NCBI GenBank assembly: GCA_001464355.1
Contig: LNEU01000015.1
Coordinates: forward strand, 1-64,000
Direction: 5' to 3'
Source of the DNA: Burkholderiales bacterium Ga0077544
GTDB lineage: Bacteria; Pseudomonadota; Gammaproteobacteria; Burkholderiales; Burkholderiaceae_D
DNA length: 64,000 nt
The notes under the pieces are model-generated. The model searched no databases. It was not told the DNA's origin and saw only the letters and a list, made by a program, of their open reading frames with translations. A program made the position numbers and the translations under genes. Shown here piece after piece: positions 18,828 through 27,062 of the stretch (positions are counted from its first letter, which is position 1; each line of letters starts with the position of its first letter).

Positions 18828-19376
18828 TCAGGATTTGGCAAACGCCAACAAATCCGCATTCAGTTTGTCTTTGTGTGTGTCGGTCAAACCATGTGGCGCG
18901 CCTGGGTAGACGATCAGCTTGGCATTCTTGACGAGCTTGAAAGACATCATTGCACTGGCACCGATAGGAACAACTTGATCGTCATCACCATGGACGACCA
19001 GCGTTGGGACGTTGAATTTTTTCAGATCTTCGGTGAAGTCGGTTTCTGAAAACGCCTTGATGCAAGCGTAGGTATTTATGTGTCCAGCTTGCATACCTTG
19101 CGCCCAGAAAGAATCGATCATGCCTTGCGATGCTTTGGCGCCTGGTCGGTTGAAACCAAAGCACGGGCCGCTGGCAAGATCTCTGTAAAGTTGCGAGCGA
19201 TCCTTGAACGATGCCGCACGAATGCCATCGAATACTTCGAGTGGCAAGCCGCCCGGATTATTCGCGGTTTTCAACATCAATGGTGGTGCCGATGAAATCA
19301 ACGCTGCCTTGGCTACGCGTTTGGTACCGTGACGGCCGATGTAGCGCGCTACTTCACCACCGCCGGTAGAGAACGC
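18828..19376 (-). pseudogene. Alpha/beta hydrolase (chloroperoxidase-like), 5'-truncated
   Basis: The frame encodes the C-terminal two-thirds of a non-heme chloroperoxidase-type hydrolase. Homology begins at the nucleophile elbow ([16 protein letters not shown], Ser at about 19368) and continues through [25 protein letters not shown] (acid Asp) and APHGLTDTH (His) to a normal stop. The first 90 or so residues, with the usual start and oxyanion loop, are absent, and an in-frame TGA lies at 19392-19394. A TTG at 19301 could start a shorter product lacking the nucleophile. I read it as a decayed gene. Confidence 0.8.
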
Positions 19377-19516
19377 ACCCCAGGTGGATATCAGCCTTTT
19401 TTCCTACGTGTCAACGGCACCTTCATGCTTTTGCATGTGCATGGCTGGCCGAAGATTATTCTTCACAGTCACGAGTTGACTGTGATTGAAGATCCTTTTG
19501 GTCTGGCAACTTCGCC

Positions 19517-19748
19517 GAAGACAAGATATGGTTGAAGGTAAATGGTCAGGTCAAGCAAAGCTCCGATCTGAACAAGATGATTTGGTCTGTTGCAGAACAA
19601 ATCAGTAATCTATCGAAGGCATTTGAGTTGATGCCGGGCGATATCATTTATTCCGGCACACCGGAAAATGTCGGCCACGGTTGTGCGTGGTGATGTCATG
19701 GAGGGCTATATTGAAAAACTTCCTAGCATTTCTCTGAAAGTCGTTTAA
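19517..19748 (+). pseudogene. Fumarylacetoacetate hydrolase family remnant
   Basis: Only the C-terminal third of a FAH-type enzyme survives: [41 protein letters not shown] and SGTPENVG. One extra C near 19675-19676 then shifts the frame; [22 protein letters not shown] continues in the next frame to TAA at 19748. There is no start codon or N-terminal half upstream. The remnant is oriented away from the truncated hydrolase, so both genes lost their 5' ends at the same place. Confidence 0.8.
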
Positions 19749-19776
19749 TTATTTCTGCAAGAAAGTCATTACTCAA

Positions 19777-19814
19777 ATAAAAAATAGCCGGGATCATTCC
19801 CGGCTATTTTTTAT
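19777..19814. terminator. Intrinsic terminator after the FAH remnant
   Basis: 17-bp perfect stem (core TAGCCGGGA / TCCCGGCTA) with loop TCAT and a following T-run. It is still intact, showing the 3' end of the lost gene was ordinary. Confidence 0.88.
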
Positions 19815-20143
19815 ACTGTTTATGCAAATAAGAACTTCGGCATGTACTTCGAGGCAGCGCAAAAACAGGAGCGCATAGCTATTGGTCGATATGAGTCGGT
19901 TAGAGATTAAGCTGTACCTCTTACATCGCATGACCGGTATTGTCCGGAAATACCGTTATTTTCTACTGTGCCTGAAGTCGCGCATGACGCGCTTGATCTG
20001 TCTGAGATTGCTTGCGATGTTTGGTGCTGGTATGTTTCCCGACCGCCAGCGCCGGTAGTAGCGACCCTGTTGTATGGCGCTAGAATCGGCTCTTTTTGAG
20101 AGCACGGGCGTATCCTAACAAACACATATGACAGGAGTTTGAC
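19815..20143. other. Non-coding or degraded stretch
   Basis: About 330 bases with no convincing gene. Short open frames exist on both strands (for example leftward 20152-19907), but they show no recognisable domain or ribosome binding site. The stretch adjoins two pseudogenes and probably belongs to the same decayed segment. Confidence 0.35.
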
Positions 20144-20215
20144 ATGAATCAAATATCCGCGATCTTTGCCTTGGGTTTGTTGCCGGCAATTTTTTTAGAC
20201 AGAACCGCAGGATAG
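20144..20215 (+). CDS. Possible 23-codon ORF with strong ribosome binding site
   Basis: ATG at 20144 follows ACAGGAGTTTGAC, a very good Shine-Dalgarno site. The predicted peptide, MNQISAIFALGLLPAIFLDR plus TAG, looks like the start of a signal or membrane segment and stops after 23 residues. Its end overlaps the 3' end of the opposite DUF4124 gene. It could be a short membrane peptide or, more likely, the 5' stump of a deleted gene. Confidence 0.25.
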   Translation: MNQISAIFALGLLPAIFLDRTAG

Positions 20216-20638
20216 CTGATGTTTTTCTGCCGTGCGTCTGGCCTTCTGTTTGGCACGCTCGCTATTCTTGGCCGGTGCTTTCGCCGCATCTTCATTCGCC
20301 CATTGCACACGCTGTGCTGATTCTGCACATTTCCTCTTTTTCGCTTCTGCAAGCTTGTATCGCTGAGCTTGCTGACGATCTTCTTGCGCTTGCTGTTTTT
20401 CCCTACCTTGCTGCAGACGTTGCAGTTCTTTCTTGTCTTGCTGTAATTGCTTTTGTGCAGTGTGACTATCATTCACGGCAGTAGGGGACGCGACGGTAAT
20501 TTTCTTCATGCTGCCAGCTTTGCCGTTGTGACATGGCGTATCGCTATACATGATTTTATCGCCGGATTCGCATTTGTAGATCGCGAAGGCAGGTGCGGAA
20601 AAGAATATCAGTGCAAGAAGCAGTAGCTTGGATGGCAT
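20195..20638 (-). CDS. DUF4124 domain secreted protein
   Basis: A 147-residue protein with a signal peptide (MPSKLLLLALIFFSAPAFA). The DUF4124 core follows (IYKCESGDKIMYSDTPCHNG), with two Cys likely to form a disulfide. The rest is a long Gln/Lys/Arg/Glu-rich helical segment (about 60-135). DUF4124 proteins are periplasmic, with no established activity. It lies 48 bases downstream of the FAD oxidase gene on the same strand and may be the last gene of that operon. Confidence 0.75.
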   Translation of the reverse strand: MPSKLLLLALIFFSAPAFAIYKCESGDKIMYSDTPCHNGKAGSMKKITVASPTAVNDSHTAQKQLQQDKKELQRLQQGREKQQAQEDRQQAQRYKLAEAKKRKCAESAQRVQWANEDAAKAPAKNSERAKQKARRTAEKHQLSCGSV

Positions 20639-20686
20639 GGCAGTCCCGTGTCTGGTTGAACAACGAAGTGCTTCTACGACGTGACG

Positions 20687-22117
20687 CTAAATAATCTTTC
20701 CCGGATTCATAAGTTTGAGTGGATCAAGCGCATATTTGATCGTGCGCATCAGGTTCATCTCGATCTCTGATTTGTAGCGCAGGATTTCTTCACGTTTTAA
20801 TGCGCCTATGCCGTGTTCGGCAGAAATGGAGCCGCCAAAACTGTGTACGCTATCGTGCACGAGGCGATTGATGGTTGTCTGCTGTGCGAGAAAACTGTCT
20901 TCGGTTTGCTGCTCAGGATGGGCGACGTTGTAATGCAGGTTGCCATCGCCCAAATGGCCGAAGGTCACCATGCGGGCACCGGCGAATGCCTGTTGTATTT
21001 GTTGATCTGTGTGACGGATAAAATCGCCAATCACGGAAATGGGCAGTGCGACATCGTGCTTGATATTTTTGCCTTCGACAGCTTGTGCCAGCGGAATATG
21101 TTCGCGCACCTTCCATAAGGTTTTTGATTGCGCAATCGAGGTGGCGACGATCGCATCCTGCACAATATCGGATTGGAGTGCGTCACCGACCAGATCTTCC
21201 AGCAACATGTTTGCGTGCTCGTCGGATTCGCTATCGGATAATTCAAGCAATACGTATTGCGCATGCGCTTCCTGGAACGACAAGCAGAGCTGAGGAAAAT
21301 GCCTGGCGACCAGCTCCATGCAAAATCCCGACATCAATTCGAAGCCGGTTAACGCTGCACTGCATTTTTCTTGTGCACGTGTCAGGAGTAGCAAGGCGTC
21401 GTCAGCGCTGCGTAATGCGAGCATTGCAGTACGTCCTGCTTTGGGCTGTGGGAATAGTTTGAGCACGGCTGCGGTAATAATGCCCAGCGTACCTTCTGCA
21501 CCTATGTAGAGGTCACGTAAATCGTAGCCGGTGTTGTCCTTGCGCAAACCGCGCAAGCCATTCCAGACATGGCCTTGCGGCGTGACGACTTCCAGCCCCA
21601 GACATAGTTCGCGCGCATTGCCGTAGCGCAGAACTGCGGTGCCGCCCGCGTTGGCCGAAAGATTGCCACCTATTGTGCAACTCCCTTCGGAGGCCAGCGA
21701 CAGCGGGAATAGTCTGTTTGCTTGTTTTGCAGCTTGCTGGATGTTTTGCAGGATGCAGCCGGATTCGACGGTCATCGTATTGTTGATCGGATCGACTGCG
21801 CGTATCTGATTCAGGCGCGTCAGCGATAGAATGATGGCGCTGCCGCTGTCGTCGGGGATGCTGCCGAGTACCAGACCGGTGTTTCCACCCTGCGGGACAA
21901 CAGGCACTTTGAATTGATTGCATAAGCGGACAATCGCGGCGACTTCTTCAGTCGAACCGGGTTTCATCACTGCGCAAGCGGCACCGGTATGGCGGCGGCG
22001 CCAGTCCGTTAGATAGGACGCGTTTTGTTGTGCGTCTGTCGATACATATTGCGCACCGATGGCGTGACGACAGGCATCGATGAATTCATTTAGAGACGCA
22101 TCTATGTCCGTGGTCAT
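20687..22117 (-). CDS. FAD-linked oxidase (GlcD / D-2-hydroxy acid dehydrogenase family)
   Basis: A 476-residue flavoprotein. The FAD-binding PCMH domain (about 40-220) shows VVPQGGNTGLVLGS, CTIGGNLSANAGG and GAEGTLGIITA. The C-terminal FAD-oxidase domain carries GHLGDGNLHYN and ends with ISAEHGIGALKRE, typical of D-lactate, D-2-hydroxyglutarate and glycolate dehydrogenases. The substrate cannot be fixed from sequence by eye. ATG at 22117 overlaps the stop of the DUF2069 gene (ATGA), so the genes are coupled in a wrbA-DUF2069-oxidase operon. Confidence 0.88.
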   Translation of the reverse strand: MTTDIDASLNEFIDACRHAIGAQYVSTDAQQNASYLTDWRRRHTGAACAVMKPGSTEEVAAIVRLCNQFKVPVVPQGGNTGLVLGSIPDDSGSAIILSLTRLNQIRAVDPINNTMTVESGCILQNIQQAAKQANRLFPLSLASEGSCTIGGNLSANAGGTAVLRYGNARELCLGLEVVTPQGHVWNGLRGLRKDNTGYDLRDLYIGAEGTLGIITAAVLKLFPQPKAGRTAMLALRSADDALLLLTRAQEKCSAALTGFELMSGFCMELVARHFPQLCLSFQEAHAQYVLLELSDSESDEHANMLLEDLVGDALQSDIVQDAIVATSIAQSKTLWKVREHIPLAQAVEGKNIKHDVALPISVIGDFIRHTDQQIQQAFAGARMVTFGHLGDGNLHYNVAHPEQQTEDSFLAQQTTINRLVHDSVHSFGGSISAEHGIGALKREEILRYKSEIEMNLMRTIKYALDPLKLMNPGKII

Positions 22118-22505
22118 TCAGCTGCCTTTTTCAAGGCCTGCTTAGTCAGTGCCTTGGCGGCCTTTTTATATGGACGCAAATAGGCAATCACACAAATAAA
22201 AAATGCCAACACCAATGCAACTTCTATCCAGCCCAGGATGGCGGACAGTCCCGTATCCGTCATGCCGCGCACCAGACCCTCTGCAAAATACAGCAGGATC
22301 AGCATCGACGACCATTGCATCGTATACAGATCGCGTTTCAGGATGCCGCGCAAAGGAATCAACAAGGGGATCACCTTGAGTACCAGCCAGGAGCCATGCG
22401 GCCGTATCGGTGCCAGTACCATTTCCCATGCTATGCACAAGACGATCAACGAGATCAGGCTGATGACTGCGCCACGGTGAATGATTTTTTGGCTTTGCGT
22501 TTGCA

Positions 22506-22506
<1 letters not shown>
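22114..22506 (-). CDS. DUF2069 integral membrane protein
   Basis: A 130-residue protein with four predicted membrane helices (about 12-30, 40-55, 62-82 and 92-112), a WLVLKVIPLLIPLRGIL motif and a Lys-rich tail, fitting DUF2069 (PF09842). ATG at 22506 overlaps the wrbA stop codon by one base (TGATG), and its own stop overlaps the next start. Longer upstream starts lie inside wrbA and are not credible. Function unknown; pairing with wrbA is frequent in betaproteobacteria. Confidence 0.82.
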
Positions 22507-23145
<639 letters not shown>

Positions 23146-23234
23146 TAAATGTTTGATCTAGCCTCACTTGCGCAAAATTCTGCGCAGGCCTTTTTCAAGT
23201 AAATGGATATCCGGATTACCAATAAGCGCGCTGC

Positions 23235-24527
23235 ATGAAGCTACAGACATTCCCTCTCTTTCGTGATTTATCCTGGCCGCAGATTCGGCATTTGATCCGT
23301 TTTGCAGGCCGCAGGCTGGATGAAGAAAGATTGCCGCAGGTTGCAGGCAGCTTGACGTTTACGACGGTACTGGCACTGGTACCTATCCTGACGATTGCGT
23401 TGGCAATATTTACTACCTTCCCCTTGTTCAATACCTTCCGTGCTTCGCTGGAAGCTTATTTCGTGCGCAATTTGATGCCGCAGGGGATCGCCAACACCAT
23501 CCTTGGATATCTGACTCAGTTCTCCAGCAAGGCGACGCGTTTGTCTGCGGTGGGTGCGGTTGCCTTGATTGTGACTGCTGTCATGATGATGCTGATGATA
23601 GACCGCGTTTTCAATCTGATCTGGCGCGTGAAGACCAAGCGGCCGATCACGCAGCGCATTTTGGTTTACTGGGCGATCGTGACACTAGGCCCTTTGCTGA
23701 TAGGCGCGTCGATTACGCTGACGTCTTATGTGTTTACAGCGACCAATGGCGTGGTTCGCAGTAGCATTCCATTTTCTGGCGGACTGTTGTACTCATCAAT
23801 GTCGATACTGTTGACGACAGTGGCGTTTACCTTGCTGTATATCGTGGTGCCGAATCGTCTGGTTGAATGGCGGGATGCTTTGTGCGGCGGACTGCTGGCG
23901 GCGATTGCATTCGAAGTAGTGAAGCGCCTGTTTGCAATTTTTGTCGTACAGGTGCCAACCTACACTGTTGTGTACGGCGCGGTTGCTGCTTTCCCCATTT
24001 TTCTGGTGTGGATCTATCTTGGCTGGTTGATTACGCTGGGTGGCGCGGTGGTTACTGCGGCTCTGCCTATCGTGAAATATGAGCGCTGGTGGCATGTGCC
24101 GCAGCCCGGCAGTGACTTTGTTGATGCGATGGCGCTGCTATCAGTTTTATACGAGGCAAGAAGCAATGCCCATTCTGCAGAGGTCGATACCAAACTGTTG
24201 CGTGATAAAACCCGTCTCGGTTTCGATGAGTCGGAAGTTTTGCTGGAAAAAATGCTGGATGTCGGCTGGGTTGGGCGCATCAAGGTAGAGGGGCCCAAGC
24301 GCATGCAATGGGGCAAACGTATTACCGATGGGCTGGACCGCTGGGTTTTGTTGGCTAATCCGCAGCAACTCACTTTGGCAGATGTGTATCGCGTATTTGT
24401 CTTTGATGTCGTACGCGATAACCAACTCGCGCAGCAAGTCGAAGCCGCGATCGAGCAGGGACTTAACGTATCGCTATCTGAACATTTTGCGCAACAGACC
24501 AGCCTGATGCATCAAAACGAGATTTGA
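23235..24527 (+). CDS. YihY/BrkB family inner membrane protein
   Basis: A 430-residue protein. The first 285 residues hold about six membrane helices and the family segments AGSLTFTTVLALVPILTIALA, VYGAVAAFPIFLVWIYLGW and LGGAVVTA (UPF0761/YihY). The last 130 residues are soluble and resemble a winged-helix segment. The family was once called ribonuclease BN, which is not supported, and its true role is unsettled. It is divergent from wrbA; its 3' end overlaps the opposite DUF962 gene by 16 bases. Confidence 0.87.
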   Translation: MKLQTFPLFRDLSWPQIRHLIRFAGRRLDEERLPQVAGSLTFTTVLALVPILTIALAIFTTFPLFNTFRASLEAYFVRNLMPQGIANTILGYLTQFSSKATRLSAVGAVALIVTAVMMMLMIDRVFNLIWRVKTKRPITQRILVYWAIVTLGPLLIGASITLTSYVFTATNGVVRSSIPFSGGLLYSSMSILLTTVAFTLLYIVVPNRLVEWRDALCGGLLAAIAFEVVKRLFAIFVVQVPTYTVVYGAVAAFPIFLVWIYLGWLITLGGAVVTAALPIVKYERWWHVPQPGSDFVDAMALLSVLYEARSNAHSAEVDTKLLRDKTRLGFDESEVLLEKMLDVGWVGRIKVEGPKRMQWGKRITDGLDRWVLLANPQQLTLADVYRVFVFDVVRDNQLAQQVEAAIEQGLNVSLSEHFAQQTSLMHQNEI

Positions 24528-24829
24528 CCTGTCAGCATCTGCCAATACATCAGCCATGCGCCGAGGAAGGAATAAACTGGCTCCCGCAACGATCTGGGCC
24601 GGTTTTTCTCGAACTGAAAATGTCCTGTCCACGCAAAGCCGTAAAACGATACGACAGCTGCTAATAGCCACCATGCATTTCCACTAAGCGCCAGGATGGT
24701 CAGGAAAATGAGGGAAAGCGTTGATCCAAAGAAATGCAGCAGTCGCGATCGGCGATCCGTGTGTTCAGTCAAATAGTTGGTGTAGAACTCGGCAAACGAT
24801 TGCTGTGACTTGTGTGTGATCACTTTCAT
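24512..24829 (-). CDS. DUF962 / Mpo1-like protein
   Basis: A 105-residue membrane protein with HFFGSTLSL near 32-40, two hydrophobic helices (about 36-65), the motif GHFQFEKNRPRSLREPVYS and a final helix. This matches DUF962, whose yeast member Mpo1 is an iron-dependent dioxygenase of 2-hydroxy fatty acids. The conserved His residues are present, but enzyme activity in bacteria is not established. It stands alone, with its tail overlapping the 3' end of the YihY gene. Confidence 0.82.
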   Translation of the reverse strand: MKVITHKSQQSFAEFYTNYLTEHTDRRSRLLHFFGSTLSLIFLTILALSGNAWWLLAAVVSFYGFAWTGHFQFEKNRPRSLREPVYSFLGAWLMYWQMLTGQISF

Positions 24830-25099
24830 GATGGCTTCCTCTTGTTACTACACATTCAGATTAGACCTCGTTTGCGCTGTATGCAAGCTCCGGTATTGCA
24901 AGCTTTGCAGCTCCGCGGAATAAATTCTTTGTGAATTTTTATCTGCACTCTGTTGTCATATGAAAACTAGCCATGTCGCACCTGAACGATAGCTCGAAAT
25001 CTGCGTTAAAAGCAGAACGATCGAATGGTGGATTTTTCGTGGCGCATGGGCTACATTGCAACTGTAAGTAGTAAAACCATAACAATGGGAGACCTGTCC

Positions 25100-25555
25100 A
25101 TGAAAGTATCCGAAATACTCAAAGTAAAAGGAAACATCCTCTTCACTGTGACGCCAGACAGCCCGATGCTGGATGCTGTCAATGCCATGGCCGAAAAGGA
25201 TATCGGTTCGCTGGTCGTGATGGAGGGGGGCAATCTGATCGGCATGCTGACTTTCCGCGAAGTGATGGCGACCATACATGCGCAGGGTGGTGCTGTGGGT
25301 GGTGGTAGTGTCCGGCAGCACATGGATAAAAATGCAATCACGATTTCATGTGATACCGAGATCAATGATGTACGTCGCATGATGCTGGAAAAACATGCGC
25401 GCTATGTTCCGGTTCTGGATGGCAAAGCGCTGGTAGGCGTGATCTCGTTTTATGACGTGGCGAAAGCGGTGCTGGAAGCACAAAGCTTCGAAAATAAAAT
25501 GCTGAAATCGTATATCCAGAGTTCGCCTGCGATGGCGAATGAAGACGATAGTTAA
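25100..25555 (+). CDS. CBS-domain pair protein
   Basis: A 151-residue protein made of two CBS motifs (about 5-60 and 72-130): VTPDSPMLDAVNAMAEKDIG, then LIGMLTFREVMA, and ISCDTEINDVRRMMLEKHAR, then LVGVISFYDVAK. Stand-alone CBS pairs usually bind adenine nucleotides. ATG at 25100 has GGGAGA at a proper distance; the upstream in-frame start at 25025 is not supported. It is monocistronic and followed by a strong terminator. Confidence 0.87.
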   Translation: MKVSEILKVKGNILFTVTPDSPMLDAVNAMAEKDIGSLVVMEGGNLIGMLTFREVMATIHAQGGAVGGGSVRQHMDKNAITISCDTEINDVRRMMLEKHARYVPVLDGKALVGVISFYDVAKAVLEAQSFENKMLKSYIQSSPAMANEDDS

Positions 25556-25568
25556 GATTACATAGTTT

Positions 25569-25613
25569 AAAAAAGCCGTTCGCGCATCTGATGGATGTAC
25601 GAACGGCTTTTTT
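25569..25613. terminator. Intrinsic terminator after the CBS protein gene
   Basis: Stem AAAAAAGCCGTTCG / CGAACGGCTTTTTT with a 17-base loop and T-run. Confidence 0.88.
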
Positions 25614-25715
25614 ATTGGATGCGCGCCAGATCGAGTAATATGCTGCTGCAGCTCTAGGGTAGCAGTGTGCCCTGCGTGTCTCGTGCCGCATCTATCCCCA
25701 TTCCACGATTTTTTC

Positions 25716-27029
25716 ATGAAAAAACCAAGTCAGTTTTTGCTCCTCACGCAACGTCGTTTTGCACCTTTTTTCTGGGCACAGTTTTTCGGCGCATTCAATG
25801 ACAATGTTTTCAAGACGGCCCTATTGACGATACTGACGTTCGAGGCGCTCAACTGGACCACGATGGATAGGGGCTTCTTGAATAACCTGATCCCGGGTTT
25901 GTTCATCCTGCCTTTCGTACTGTTTTCGGCAATTGCAGGGCAACTTGCCGACAAGTTCGAGAAATCCGGATTGGTACGCTACATCAAGCTGCTTGAGATT
26001 GGCATCATGCTGGTCGCAGCCTTGGGCTGGTTTACGCATGATTTATGGTTGTTGATTGCCGCTGTGGCAGGCATGGGTTTACATTCCGCGCTATTCGGTC
26101 CGGTCAAGTATGCTTACCTGCCGCAAAAGCTGACGACGGGAGAGCTGGTAGGGGGCAACGGTCTAGTCGAGATGGGAACGTTTGTCGGTATTTTGCTGGG
26201 AGAGGTATTGGGTGCCGTACTTGTCCTGCAAAGACCTTGGGGCATAGAACTGGTTGCCGGCGGCACGATTGCAATTGCGGTAGCAGGGTGGTTGGCGAGT
26301 CGCGCGATTCCGCATTCTCCAGCGCCTGCACCTGATTTGAAGATCAACTGGAATATTGCTGCCGAAACTGTGCGCAATATTCGCTTCTCGCGACAAAATC
26401 GCCCCGTCTTTGTCGCCATGCTCGCAAACTCATGGTTCTGGTTTTATGGCGCAATCATGCTGGCGCAGTTCCCACTTTATGCGAAACAGTATTTATATGG
26501 CGATCACAGTATCTTCGTTTTGTTGCTGACGATTTTTTCGCTTGGTATCGGTGTCGGTTCCCTGCTTTGTGAAAGGTTATCGGGTCACCAAGTGGAGCTC
26601 GGATTGGTACCGCTAGGGGCAATTGGCTTATCGGTATTCGGCTTCGACCTCTTTCTTGCGAGTAATGCTTATACCAATACCAGCCTGGTTGATTTCGCGG
26701 GATTTTTGCAGCAGGCGGGCAGCATCCGCATACTGTGCGATTGTCTGTTGATAGGCGGTTTCGGCGGCTTGTATATTGTGCCGTTATTTGCCTTGATTCA
26801 AACGCGTTGCGATCCTGTGCATATGTCGCGCACGATCGCAGGCATGAATATATTGAACGCTTTGTTCATGGTGGTTGCTGCGTTGCTGGCGATGCTGCTC
26901 TTGAGTGCGGGCTTGAGTATTCCGCAATTGTTTTTGGTAACGGCAGTTTTGAATGCCGTATTTACTGCATCCATTTTTGTCGCTTTACCTGAGTTTCTGC
27001 TGCGCTTCCGTGCGTGGATAGGATTTTAA
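25716..27029 (+). CDS. MFS transporter, LplT-like (lysophospholipid transporter)
   Basis: A 437-residue major facilitator protein with about 12 membrane helices. FFWAQFFGAFNDNVFKTAL near the start and the HSALFGPVKYAYLPQ segment are typical of LplT, which flips lysophospholipids into the cytoplasm for reacylation. In E. coli lplT is fused or paired with an acyltransferase gene (aas); none is next to this gene, so the function rests on similarity alone. ATG at 25716 is preferred over the in-frame start at 25665 because family similarity begins there. Confidence 0.82.
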   Translation: MKKPSQFLLLTQRRFAPFFWAQFFGAFNDNVFKTALLTILTFEALNWTTMDRGFLNNLIPGLFILPFVLFSAIAGQLADKFEKSGLVRYIKLLEIGIMLVAALGWFTHDLWLLIAAVAGMGLHSALFGPVKYAYLPQKLTTGELVGGNGLVEMGTFVGILLGEVLGAVLVLQRPWGIELVAGGTIAIAVAGWLASRAIPHSPAPAPDLKINWNIAAETVRNIRFSRQNRPVFVAMLANSWFWFYGAIMLAQFPLYAKQYLYGDHSIFVLLLTIFSLGIGVGSLLCERLSGHQVELGLVPLGAIGLSVFGFDLFLASNAYTNTSLVDFAGFLQQAGSIRILCDCLLIGGFGGLYIVPLFALIQTRCDPVHMSRTIAGMNILNALFMVVAALLAMLLLSAGLSIPQLFLVTAVLNAVFTASIFVALPEFLLRFRAWIGF

Positions 27030-27062
27030 CGACGCGCGTACTTTATCTTTTGCGATGGACAG

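Noticed and set aside
19660-19690. Programmed frameshift in the FAH-like frame
   Set aside because: There is no slippery heptamer or stimulatory structure, and the N-terminal half of the gene is missing, so a plain one-base insertion in a pseudogene is simpler.
19907-20152. Leftward ORF of 81 codons
   Set aside because: No ribosome binding site, no domain and Ser/Arg/Thr-rich composition; probably chance within degraded DNA.
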